Below the pieces are notes generated by a model. It was not told where the DNA came from, made no database searches, and was given only the letters and a program-made list of their open reading frames with translations. A stretch of DNA of 64,000 nt from QWHO01 sp039809865 (GTDB lineage Bacteria; Vulcanimicrobiota; Xenobia; Xenobiales; QWHO01): the NCBI GenBank assembly GCA_039809865.1, contig JBDHVW010000032.1, positions 14,975 to 78,974 on the forward strand, written 5' to 3'. Within the stretch, counting starts at the first letter, position 1. The number at the start of each line of letters is the position of its first letter. This document shows positions 9,002 to 17,098 of this stretch, in pieces. Position numbers and translations under genes: made by a program.

Positions 9002-9940
9002 TCACCGAACGAGCCAGAAACCTTCTTCCGAAAGGGTCCCCGCTCCGAGGTAGGCTTCGGCGCCCGGCACCGGTTGCGCGCTGGCCACCAGACGCGGCCC
9101 GAGAGCGTCGATCCCGTGCCGGTATCCCTCTCGGGCCACGCGCGCCACCTGCGGAGTCGCGTAGGACGAGCCCGTCTCGCGGGTGACCTGTCCGTCGTGC
9201 TGTGACTCGACGTCCACGCCCTGCGCGCTCAGCATCGCGCCCGCGTTGGGACTGGCGATGCCGGCGGCGTGTCCCTGGTCGGCCGCGCCCACGATGGTGG
9301 CGCTGGGGTCGGCCAGATAGTTGGCGTAGAAGTCCCGGTCGACGGTCACTCCCAGACGCGCGAACGTGCGGGACAGCTCCCCCTGATTCCCGGCGCTGAG
9401 GAACCGGGCCACGCCGTGTTCGGCGGCGTCGTGGCCGGCGTCCAAAAGCTCGTGACGCGCTTGCCGAATCTGCGGGTCGGTCCGGCGCACGTGGCTCACC
9501 CGGTCGCACAGGGCCTGCAGGAACTCCCGCTCTCCGGTGACCCCCAGCTCGCGCTCGAGCCGGGCGCGCCAGTCCTTGCGCCCATAGAGCGCCTCCACGA
9601 CGCGGGAGTCGGAGGCCCCCTGCGACTGGCTGACCACGCCCGGGGCCTGGTGCTCGAGCCGCCGGGTGGTGCCGCGCATCGGCGTCAGGAAGCGCTCGCG
9701 GATGTACGCGTCGAGCCCGTGCTCGAGGGTCTCTTCGCGGACCAGCGTTACCTGTCTGCGCGTGATCTCGGACGGCTGTAATCCCTGGTGCACGAGGACG
9801 CCCTCGACCAGCTCCCCGTGCGTGGTCACGCCGACGTCCTGCGCGTGGGCGAAATCGTCGTACAGCGTCAGGGGCGCCTCCCGCTGGGGGGCGCACGAGC
9901 TGAGCAGGGTCAGCGCCAGGGCCGGAACGATCGCTTTCAC
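9002..9940 (-). CDS. Subtilase-like lipoprotein, compact S8-type
   Basis: 312 residues. MKAIVPALALTLLSSC is a lipoprotein signal with a lipobox ending in Cys16. The mature part carries a subtilisin-like series: an acidic pair at 28-29 (LYDDF), a His motif at 41 (THGELVEGV, cf. HGTHVAGV), an oxyanion-type AGNQG, a VGA-like strand (TIVGAADQG) and a Ser motif at 257-263 (GSSYATP, cf. GTSMAxP). The Asp-His spacing of about 12 residues is much shorter than in ordinary subtilases, so Asp may come from elsewhere or the enzyme may be degenerate. It ends 11 nt before the start of the flavoprotein gene on the same strand and diverges from the gene at 10051. Probably a membrane-anchored protease or pseudoprotease. 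Confidence 0.65.
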   Translation of the reverse strand: MKAIVPALALTLLSSCAPQREAPLTLYDDFAHAQDVGVTTHGELVEGVLVHQGLQPSEITRRQVTLVREETLEHGLDAYIRERFLTPMRGTTRRLEHQAPGVVSQSQGASDSRVVEALYGRKDWRARLERELGVTGEREFLQALCDRVSHVRRTDPQIRQARHELLDAGHDAAEHGVARFLSAGNQGELSRTFARLGVTVDRDFYANYLADPSATIVGAADQGHAAGIASPNAGAMLSAQGVDVESQHDGQVTRETGSSYATPQVARVAREGYRHGIDALGPRLVASAQPVPGAEAYLGAGTLSEEGFWLVR

Positions 9941-10050
9941 CGTGGTCAGGCTAGCGGACGCGACTCAAAGAAACCAGAAAGTTCACGAATCGTCAAAGGT
10001 TTTTACAAATCCTCAACATCGTGGCAAACTCTGCCGAATAGAATCCACCT

Positions 10051-11418
10051 ATGAGCACTCCCGCCGCCACCTCCGCCAGCGCCGCCCGCTCCCCCCGCCA
10101 CGAGAATCACACTTCTCGCCCCAATAGCGACCTTCACGTGGGACGCGGAGTCTCCGGTCAGGTCGGAATGGGCGGCGCCGTCGGCGCCCACGGTAATCGC
10201 CAGGCGGCCGAGCACGGCCGCACCCGCACCGACAGCGCGCACATCTCCGAGGAAGCTCACCACGGCGAGCACCACGACGAGGGCGGGAGCTTCGGCTCGC
10301 TGCTCCAGGGCCTGGCGGGCGCGCACGCGGAGGGCCCGTTGAACGGGTCCGGGCACGCCGCAGCAGGCACCCCGCACGGCGAAGCTGCCGCACCCGAGGC
10401 GCATCCCCAGCAGAACGGCCTCCAGGGCGCCCACGCTCGCGGATCCGTGCCGGCCAACGATCCCGTTCAGCAGGCCGAGCGCACCCTGGTGGACGTGGCT
10501 CGCACACCGCAGACTCAACAGCTGATCGACCGCATGAACACGCTGCGGGAACACATCCCGGGCACGCCGCAGCTCAACAACATCGAGCAGCTCTCCCTGC
10601 ACACGATGGACCAGGTGCACCAGCGGATGTACGGCGCCACTCTCGACCAGCTCGAGGCTCTCCAGGCCGGGCGGATCAACAACCGGCAGTACTTCACCAA
10701 CGTGCTTCAGTCAGCCGCCAATATCGCCGGCGATGACCGGGACCGCTTTGTCGAGCTGGCCCATTTCTCGCTCCAGGCCAACGAGCCCCTTACTCCCACG
10801 GGAATGGCCCTGGGGCTGGTTCGCAACGCGAGCGGCGGAGGCTACAACATCGGCGCCTCGACTCAGGACTACACCCAGAATCGCATCCTGCGCAACAATC
10901 CCGAATACCGCTCCCCTGACTCGCACGGCCGCATGCAGCCCGACTTGCAACTCGGGTTCGATCCCCACGTCCAGGAGACTCAGAATGCTCCGGGCGGGGG
11001 GCTGCGCCACGCCAACGATGTCAATCGCTCCAACACCGAGACGCACCATTTCATCGAGTTCTTGAGGATGGGCTACAGCGTTGGCCCCGGCGTCGCCGGA
11101 CTGGCCCAGGATCTGCACGACAGCCCCGCCGATAATCCCGCTGACAACCGCAGCGGCCATTTCGGGGCCATGCTCGGAAGCGCCTTACGCGACGGCCGGA
11201 TTACCAACCAGGACGTCGTGAACCTCGCGACGCGCGCGTTTACTTCGAACGAAAGCACCATGTGGCCCGAGACGAACATCAACGACGCCCGTCACTGGAA
11301 CATCCAGGACTGGGTCTCGGAATACAACTCCGGTGCTCCCACGCACGCAGCGGCCGATCTGCATGATCGCTGGGAGCAAAACATGTACGCCTACCACCGG
11401 AACGCCGTCGCCGGCTAG
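10051..11418 (+). CDS. Hypothetical protein with His-rich disordered head
   Basis: 455 residues from ATG at 10051. Residues 1-~145 are low-complexity, rich in His, Ala, Gly and Ser (HEEAHHGEHH-type runs), which could bind metal or simply be disordered. The rest is folded: helical from ~150 to 250, then Gly/Asn/His-rich segments containing NRSNTETHHFIEFL and a Trp-rich end. There is no signal peptide or membrane segment. No family recognised. The AT-rich 110-bp gap to the divergent subtilase-like gene (9941-10050) presumably holds both promoters, but I see no convincing consensus. Its TAG stop overlaps the TAG of the convergent gene (CTAG at 11415-11418). Confidence 0.7.
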   Translation: MSTPAATSASAARSPRHENHTSRPNSDLHVGRGVSGQVGMGGAVGAHGNRQAAEHGRTRTDSAHISEEAHHGEHHDEGGSFGSLLQGLAGAHAEGPLNGSGHAAAGTPHGEAAAPEAHPQQNGLQGAHARGSVPANDPVQQAERTLVDVARTPQTQQLIDRMNTLREHIPGTPQLNNIEQLSLHTMDQVHQRMYGATLDQLEALQAGRINNRQYFTNVLQSAANIAGDDRDRFVELAHFSLQANEPLTPTGMALGLVRNASGGGYNIGASTQDYTQNRILRNNPEYRSPDSHGRMQPDLQLGFDPHVQETQNAPGGGLRHANDVNRSNTETHHFIEFLRMGYSVGPGVAGLAQDLHDSPADNPADNRSGHFGAMLGSALRDGRITNQDVVNLATRAFTSNESTMWPETNINDARHWNIQDWVSEYNSGAPTHAAADLHDRWEQNMYAYHRNAVAG

Positions 11419-12566
11419 TGCCGGGTCTTGATCCGCACGTTGCCCACGGTGACCGAGCCCTGCTCTTCGTGAACGCCGGCTGACGGTTGCACGGGACCGG
11501 CGCCCGCCAGCGACCCGCGCGCCAGGGCGAAAAGCTCCATCCTCACGCTCGTCGGGTGGTCGTCGTCGCCCCGAATGCGCCGTCCGTCGGCGCCACGCGT
11601 CAGGCGCACGTTCGTCAGCCCGCTGACGTCGACCGGGGGCAGCGCCAGGCGCAGCGTCTCGGGTGTGTCACGGTCGAATCCCTGGCACCAGGCCGCATAC
11701 TCCAGCTGGTCGGAGAGACCGCACCCGGACAGGTTGCGCGCCAACTTCTGCAGCGAGCGCACCGTGGTCGGAGTGAGCTCCAGGCCTCCGAGCCTGGCGT
11801 ACAGCGCGGCCGACCCCGCCATGTCGTCGGTCAGCACGTGGGTGATCTCGAGCCGGTCGGGATCGAGCGGCGCCGAGCCATAGGCCGCGCGCTCGCCCAG
11901 AGCGGCCGCCAGGTTTCCGCCATGAAACCCTAACAACCGCGACAGAGCCGGGGTCTCCTCCGAAACCCGCGGACCGAGCTGCGTCAGGACCTCCAGCGCG
12001 GCCTTCTGCTCGTCCTGGCTCTCGAGCTGCTTGAACAAGGCAGCGACACCCTTGTAGTCGGGCAGGTCCAGCCGCGCGACGCCCTCGACCATCTCCAGCG
12101 GGACCTCGGCCGACACCGCCCTCAGCACGCGCGCCGAGTCGCTTGTCTTGAGCAGACCCAGCACCTGCCTGGCCTCCCCCGGCTGGACCGACCAACCTTT
12201 CATGGACAAGAGGGCGATGGCTTCGTTCACGCCGGTGGCCGGCACGGCCGTGCCCCGAATCATCGCGCTCAAGGTCTCGCCCGAAAGCACCTTGCGATAG
12301 GCCACGGCATCGTGCAGACGCGTCTCGCCCGCAAGGAGGTGGTTCTGGCCCAGCGCCTGGGCCAGCGCGGGCTGACTCAACCCGCCCAGCTGCGACTTAT
12401 CCCCCTCGAAGTAGGCCAGCGCCGCCAGGTCTTCGGCCGAGCTCAGCGGCACCTGCGTCTTCCCGCGCGTGGCCAGCACGGAGCCCCCCTCGGCCAGGGC
12501 AGCCTGCGGATCGACCGGGCGATAACGCTCGGTGAACTTCCAACCCGCTCCCTGGAGGTGCTCCAC
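11415..12566 (-). CDS. Hypothetical helical protein, possibly N-terminally truncated
   Basis: 383 residues if the GTG at 12566 is used. The frame stays protein-like upstream of it (NLRWQQKLALV...), and a CTG at 12593 preceded by AGGGA is an attractive alternative; an in-frame stop lies just beyond. Residues 1-~290 are Leu/Ala-rich helices with LLGFHGGNLAAALGERAAYG-type phrases; the last ~90 look beta-rich. No signal peptide. Style and composition resemble the giant helical protein at 1-4988, so it may be a related or shortened family member (inference). It is divergent from the GCS2-type gene and shares the CTAG stop overlap with the gene at 10051. Confidence 0.6.
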   Translation of the reverse strand: MEHLQGAGWKFTERYRPVDPQAALAEGGSVLATRGKTQVPLSSAEDLAALAYFEGDKSQLGGLSQPALAQALGQNHLLAGETRLHDAVAYRKVLSGETLSAMIRGTAVPATGVNEAIALLSMKGWSVQPGEARQVLGLLKTSDSARVLRAVSAEVPLEMVEGVARLDLPDYKGVAALFKQLESQDEQKAALEVLTQLGPRVSEETPALSRLLGFHGGNLAAALGERAAYGSAPLDPDRLEITHVLTDDMAGSAALYARLGGLELTPTTVRSLQKLARNLSGCGLSDQLEYAAWCQGFDRDTPETLRLALPPVDVSGLTNVRLTRGADGRRIRGDDDHPTSVRMELFALARGSLAGAGPVQPSAGVHEEQGSVTVGNVRIKTRH

Positions 12567-12625
12567 AAGCGCAAGTTTCTGTTGCCAGCGCAGGTTTCCC
12601 TGGCCCGACGTCCAAGCGGATCAAG

Positions 12626-13825
12626 ATGGACTTGACACCGATCGCGCCCGTCAAAGGCGCTCCGCCCCGGATGGGCCTGGAAGTCGAGATGTTCGGCTTC
12701 GATGCCGAGACTCTGGCCCCGCTGGGGTTGCCCGAGGCCCGCCTCTCCTCCCAGAACCTCCTCGTACGCATGAACGAGCTGACCGAGGGCAGCCATCTCA
12801 AGGTCGACCCCAAGACCGATGTGGTCATCGGCCTGCAACTGCCCGAGGGCAACTTCAGCCTGGAGCCGGGCGGACAGGTGGAGTTCGCTTCCAACCCTCA
12901 CGCCACGTTCCAGGAGCTGCTCGATGACGTGGTCCGGGGGCTGCGGCTGCTCGAGGAGGCGGCCGCCGGCCAGGTCCTGTTCGTGGACCACGGCACCAAT
13001 CCCATCGCGGACGGGGAGTTGCCGCTGCTCGTTCCCAAGCACCGCTACGAAATCATGACGCGCTATTTCATGAGCCAGGAGGACGGCCGCGGCCTCCACA
13101 TGATGCGCTACTCGGCCACCTCCCAGCCCAACCTGGACGTGCCCAACTGGGACGAGGCCGTGCGCCTCACGCTGGCGCTCACGCCGGCCGCCAAGCAAAT
13201 CTTCGCCAACTCGCGCTACTTCCAGGGCCAGCTCAGCGGGCCGGGCTCGGAGCGCCAGCGCATCTGGGACGCCATCGACCCCACGCGCACGGGCATCCCG
13301 CCCATCGCCAAAGCCGAAAACCTGGTGCAGGCTTACGCCCGGTGGGCCGAGGACGCCTACGTGTTCCTGGCCGGCGACCTGCCCATCCTGGAGCAGCCCA
13401 AGTATGGCGAGCTGCGGTTCCGCGACTGGGTCGCCCAGGGCTACCGGGGAACCTTCCCGACCGAGGCTGACTGGGAGATTCACCTGGCCACGCTCTTTCC
13501 CGACCTGCGTCTGCGCAAGTTCCTGGAGATCCGGATGGTGGACGCTCAACCCTACGAGCACGCCCTGGCGCCGATGGCGTTCTGGCAGAGCGCGCTCACC
13601 CACGCGCGCGAGTTCGCCCGGCGCAAGAACGAATCGCCGCTGGCGTTGCTGGAGCTGGCCGCCGAGCTCTCCGAGGACGATCTCGCTCGCAAGAGCCTGC
13701 AGGCTTACCGCCGCTTCGCCGAGGAGCGTGAGCAAAAGGACTATCCCCAAAACGGGGTCGACTTCGTCCGGGCCACCGGCACGCTCTCGCCCTCCAGTCA
13801 GCTCCTGAGCGTGGCGAGCACTTGA
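12626..13825 (+). CDS. Glutamate-cysteine ligase family 2 (GCS2) type ligase
   Basis: 399 residues from ATG at 12626. GLEVEMFGFD near the start, NFSLEPGGQVEFAS (residues ~70-85), a central HMMRYSATSQPNLD and a late FLEIRMVDAQP follow the order of active-site blocks in the GCS2/EgtA/plant GshA superfamily: Glu clusters that bind ATP-Mg and the glutamate substrate. Expected reaction: ATP-dependent joining of glutamate to cysteine or another amine, giving gamma-glutamylcysteine for glutathione or ergothioneine; no gshB or egtB partner is visible here. Cytosolic. It is the first gene of the plus-strand run to 21319 and is coupled to the next gene by a TTGA overlap. Substrate unproven; a role in peptide tailoring is possible but speculative. 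Confidence 0.85.
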   Translation: MDLTPIAPVKGAPPRMGLEVEMFGFDAETLAPLGLPEARLSSQNLLVRMNELTEGSHLKVDPKTDVVIGLQLPEGNFSLEPGGQVEFASNPHATFQELLDDVVRGLRLLEEAAAGQVLFVDHGTNPIADGELPLLVPKHRYEIMTRYFMSQEDGRGLHMMRYSATSQPNLDVPNWDEAVRLTLALTPAAKQIFANSRYFQGQLSGPGSERQRIWDAIDPTRTGIPPIAKAENLVQAYARWAEDAYVFLAGDLPILEQPKYGELRFRDWVAQGYRGTFPTEADWEIHLATLFPDLRLRKFLEIRMVDAQPYEHALAPMAFWQSALTHAREFARRKNESPLALLELAAELSEDDLARKSLQAYRRFAEEREQKDYPQNGVDFVRATGTLSPSSQLLSVAST

Positions 13826-14448
13826 AGATCGGCCTCATCGTTTTTCCCGGCGTCACCCAGCTGGATCTGACGGGGCCCCACGAAGTTTTTGCGCGCATCC
13901 CGGGCGCCGAAGTGCTGATCGTCGGCCCCACGCTCGAACCGGTGAGGAGCGAGACGGGCCTCCAGCTGGTGCCCGACGTCACGCGGGAGACCTGCCCGCC
14001 GCTCGCCATCCTCTGCGTGCCCGGTGGGCCCGGCGTGGGCGCGGTGATGGAGGACGAGGTCTGGCTCGACTTCCTGCGCGCCCAGAAGCCGGAGAAACTC
14101 ACCAGCGTTTGCACCGGCTCGCTTATCCTGGCGGCCGCCGGGCTGCTGCGGGGCTACCGCGCGACCAGCCACTGGAACGCGCTGCATTTGCTCGAGCCGT
14201 TCGGAGCCATTCCGGTCGAGGCGCGGGTCGTCACCGACCGCGATCGGGTCACGGCCGCAGGCGTCACCGCGGGGCTCGACCTGGCGCTGGAGCTGGCCGG
14301 CGAGCACGCCGACCTCATCCGGCTCCAGATCGAGTACGGCTCCTCGCCCGAGACCGCCCGTCCCCACGACGTCGAGAAGATGCGCGCCGCGCCCCTGCGC
14401 AAGGCACGCGAGGAGCTGGTGCGGCGGCTGACGAACTCTAGCCGTTAA
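13822..14448 (+). CDS. DJ-1/PfpI family protein (isonitrile-hydratase-like)
   Basis: 208 residues from a TTG start at 13822 inside the TTGA overlap with the upstream stop. The N-terminus MKIGLIVFPGVTQLDLTGPHEVF and the nucleophile elbow SVCTGSLILAAAGLL with following ATSHW are the signature of the AraC-N/isonitrile-hydratase branch of the class I glutamine-amidotransferase-like DJ-1/PfpI superfamily. The catalytic Cys (~residue 95) and a neighbouring Glu/Asp are present. The ligand could be an isonitrile, a glyoxal adduct or unknown. The C-terminus lacks the DNA-binding domain of AraC-type relatives. Stop and next start overlap (TAATG at 14446-14450). Confidence 0.88.
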   Translation: MKIGLIVFPGVTQLDLTGPHEVFARIPGAEVLIVGPTLEPVRSETGLQLVPDVTRETCPPLAILCVPGGPGVGAVMEDEVWLDFLRAQKPEKLTSVCTGSLILAAAGLLRGYRATSHWNALHLLEPFGAIPVEARVVTDRDRVTAAGVTAGLDLALELAGEHADLIRLQIEYGSSPETARPHDVEKMRAAPLRKAREELVRRLTNSSR

Positions 14449-16712
14449 TGTTCAACCTGGGCGGAATCGGGGCCGACCCACCGGGCAAACCGGTCCCGTT
14501 ACGGGCCACCGCGTCCCCCGGCAAGCCTTCCATTCCCACCAATCCTGCCGATGTCGTGCAACTGCAGGCCCTGGCAGCCTCGGCTCCCCGGCCGGAATAT
14601 CAGGCCCTGGCCAGAGTGGCCCTGCAGACGCCCGAGCTGGCGGCCCACGCGGTGCAGAGCGCGACCCTGCAGGCGATCAGCCAGGGCATAAGCGGCCAGC
14701 TCCCGCAGATGATGGCCCGGGTAGCCCTGGACGCCATGAAGGCCCAGCCCGACCTCAAATCGCGGGCCGTCATCGGGCACACCTACCTCGAGGCGATGGG
14801 CAACAACCCCGTGCGCCTCGCCACGATCGAGGACCCGCTGGCGGCCCAGACCTACCAGACCAGCCTGCTGGGAATGCTGGAGGCGCGCACCGAGAAGGCG
14901 CCCGCGACGCGCCAGAAGCTCGGCAAGGACCACAACCCCGCCACCAACCTGTTCGAATACGTCAACGGGCGCGTCAACAAGTTCTGGCTGGGGCTGGTGG
15001 GCGGCCACGAAGGAGTGCGCGGAGACCAGCTCCGCAAAGAGGCCGAGGCTCTCAAGAGCGACGTTTACAGGTCGCTGCTGAAGGACAATCCCCAGGTCCA
15101 GGCCTTCCACCAGGCCGTGGGCGACATGAAAGCGCGCGACCGGGTCGGCATCGGGCCGCTGAGGCCCCTGCTCGACCAGGTCGACGGCCTGCAGAGCCAC
15201 GAGGAGCTGGGCGCGCTGGTAAACCACCTGCACCGGCAGGGCCTCAACGTGCTGTTCTCGCCCGTGCTGTATCCCCAGCAGGGCGGCGGGGCCGCGCTGC
15301 ACGTCGTCCCCAACGCCAACGTGATGGGCACCGACCTGCACCGCATCAAAGAAGACTACAAGTTCCAGGGTTATGCCGAGACGCTGTTCCGCACCGCCGG
15401 CTACGACGCGGTGGAGGCCAGCGAGGCGGCCACGCGTGTGCAAGGGGTCGGGCTGCACCTGAGCCGGGCCGGCACCGAAGCCGACTATGACGCCACGACG
15501 CGCCGCTACCGCACCAGCGAGGTCTCCCTGAGGGACATGGGTTACGACCAGGAGGTCAAGACCGGCTATCCCCAGCATTTCGGACAGCTGAGCACGCTGT
15601 TGAGCCAGTTGCCCCTGGACCGGGTGAAGGAGTTCCTGACGTACTCCATCCTGAATGCCACCGCGTCCGAGCTGGGCTCGGAGGCCAGCAAGGCCAACGC
15701 CAAATCCAATCAGCGGCTCAACGCCTATTTCGACACGCGGCCCGAAAGCCAGACGCGCGTGCATCTTCCGGGTCTCACCCAGCGGGCGTTCGCCGACCGG
15801 GTCATCACGCCGGAGCGGCGCCAGCGCGCCGAGCAGGTCTTCCAGGACGTCAAAGCCGTCTTCCGGCAGCGCCTCGAGAACGCTCCCTGGCTCTCGGAGG
15901 AAGGCCGCCAGGCCGCTCTCGACAAGCTGGACAAGATGCAGTTTCAGATCGGCGGCCCCGACGGGGGCTTCCCCGTCGAGAAAGTCGATTTCAAGCCGGA
16001 CCGACACCTCGAGAACATGCTGGCGCTGGAGCGCGAGAAGGCCGAGCGCAAGTTTGGCGGCGACCACGAGAATTACCACTGGGACAGCGATCGCACCGAG
16101 AAGCCGAACGGCTACTACATCCCCCATCGCAACACGGTGTGCGCCACGGCCGGCTATCTGCTCGACCACGCGCTCAGCGACGAGGCCGAGCCGGCCGAGC
16201 TGTACGGAGTGTTCGGATTCATGCTCGCCCACGAGATCGGCCACGGCTTCGAGGCCTCGGGCACCCGCCACGACGCCGAGGGGCGCCAACGCGACTGGCT
16301 GCCCCCGCAAGACCGCCAGATGTTCGAGATGAAGATCCAGCAGGTCGAGCGTCAGCTTCAGAAGGGCGATCCGAGCTTCAGCCACGGCAACGGGCCCTCG
16401 TTCATCAACGAGGCGGCGGCCGACCTGACAGGGCTCTCGGTGGCCTACGAGGCGTTCCTGCTGCGCAACCAGGACCGCACCGTGCGCGACGGCCACAACC
16501 CCGAGCAGCGCTTCTGGCTGCACTTCGCCACCGAGTTCGGTCGCCGCGACGGCAACATGCGCCGTCCCGAAGACGGCGACGTCCACCCGGCCAACGAGTT
16601 CCGCATCAACAACACGGCCCGCAACATGCCGGCCTACGCGGCCGCCTTCGGGCTGGCCCCGGGCGCTTCCACCATGGCCCTCGAGCAGGCGCAGCGCGCC
16701 GGCCTCTGGTGA
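14448..16712 (+). CDS. M13 (neprilysin-like) zinc metallopeptidase
   Basis: 754 residues from ATG at 14448. Zinc site HEIGH at 595-599 with the third ligand in NEAAAD (Glu655; Asp659), the HExxH...ExxxD arrangement of M13. The substrate-binding sequence corresponding to NAYY/F is seen as LNAYFDTRPE, and the C-terminal region ends in a single Trp. Unlike typical M13 enzymes there is no signal peptide or N-terminal membrane anchor; the first ~35 residues are Pro-rich and disordered, so it is either cytosolic or exported by another route. Length is slightly above the usual ~680. Coupled at both ends (TAATG, GTGA). M13 enzymes cleave short peptides, so processing of the downstream RiPP is worth considering but unproven. 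Confidence 0.92.
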   Translation: MFNLGGIGADPPGKPVPLRATASPGKPSIPTNPADVVQLQALAASAPRPEYQALARVALQTPELAAHAVQSATLQAISQGISGQLPQMMARVALDAMKAQPDLKSRAVIGHTYLEAMGNNPVRLATIEDPLAAQTYQTSLLGMLEARTEKAPATRQKLGKDHNPATNLFEYVNGRVNKFWLGLVGGHEGVRGDQLRKEAEALKSDVYRSLLKDNPQVQAFHQAVGDMKARDRVGIGPLRPLLDQVDGLQSHEELGALVNHLHRQGLNVLFSPVLYPQQGGGAALHVVPNANVMGTDLHRIKEDYKFQGYAETLFRTAGYDAVEASEAATRVQGVGLHLSRAGTEADYDATTRRYRTSEVSLRDMGYDQEVKTGYPQHFGQLSTLLSQLPLDRVKEFLTYSILNATASELGSEASKANAKSNQRLNAYFDTRPESQTRVHLPGLTQRAFADRVITPERRQRAEQVFQDVKAVFRQRLENAPWLSEEGRQAALDKLDKMQFQIGGPDGGFPVEKVDFKPDRHLENMLALEREKAERKFGGDHENYHWDSDRTEKPNGYYIPHRNTVCATAGYLLDHALSDEAEPAELYGVFGFMLAHEIGHGFEASGTRHDAEGRQRDWLPPQDRQMFEMKIQQVERQLQKGDPSFSHGNGPSFINEAAADLTGLSVAYEAFLLRNQDRTVRDGHNPEQRFWLHFATEFGRRDGNMRRPEDGDVHPANEFRINNTARNMPAYAAAFGLAPGASTMALEQAQRAGLW

Positions 16713-17095
16713 TTCTCGAGCTTCCCAACGACCAGGAGCTGGCGATGCTGAGCCAGGATCGGCACTACCTGGCCGCCGTGGCCAACTTTCTCGAACAGCC
16801 TTACACCGGCGATTTGCAGCAGCTGCAAGCGATCCACGACGGCGGCCCCTTCACCGAGGCGCCCGAGAACGAGGCCGTCGCGGTCGGCACCGGCCTGGGT
16901 GACCTGCTGGCCGGGGAGCTCGGCATGACCTGGGTGCGCGTGACCGACGAGCTCGGGGTCGACCTGGCGCTGCGCTACCCCGAAACGCAGATCCTGCTCT
17001 TCCCTCGCTCGATGCTGCTCAAACGAATGGGCGAGAGGGTCGAGCTGGAGCCGTTTTTCGCCAGGCTCTGCGCGGAAGTCCGCCGGCTGGTCTAG
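16709..17095 (+). CDS. DUF3806-like small protein
   Basis: 128 residues from GTG at 16709, which overlaps the upstream TGA (GTGA). The central part, with GTGLGDLLAGELGMTWVRV, then DELGVDLALRYP and FPRSMLLKRM, matches my memory of the DUF3806 pattern (G-x-x-x-G-x-x-L...W...D-x-x-G...FP...K-R). The N-terminal third is helical. No signal peptide, no catalytic motif. The family has no established role. Its position between two coupled genes suggests it is made together with the peptidase and the P450 fusion. Confidence 0.75.
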   Translation: MILELPNDQELAMLSQDRHYLAAVANFLEQPYTGDLQQLQAIHDGGPFTEAPENEAVAVGTGLGDLLAGELGMTWVRVTDELGVDLALRYPETQILLFPRSMLLKRMGERVELEPFFARLCAEVRRLV

Positions 17096-17098
17096 GCA

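Noticed and set aside
6684..9053. A 789-residue plus-strand open frame.
   Set aside because: It is antisense to the flavoprotein, which has strong family motifs.
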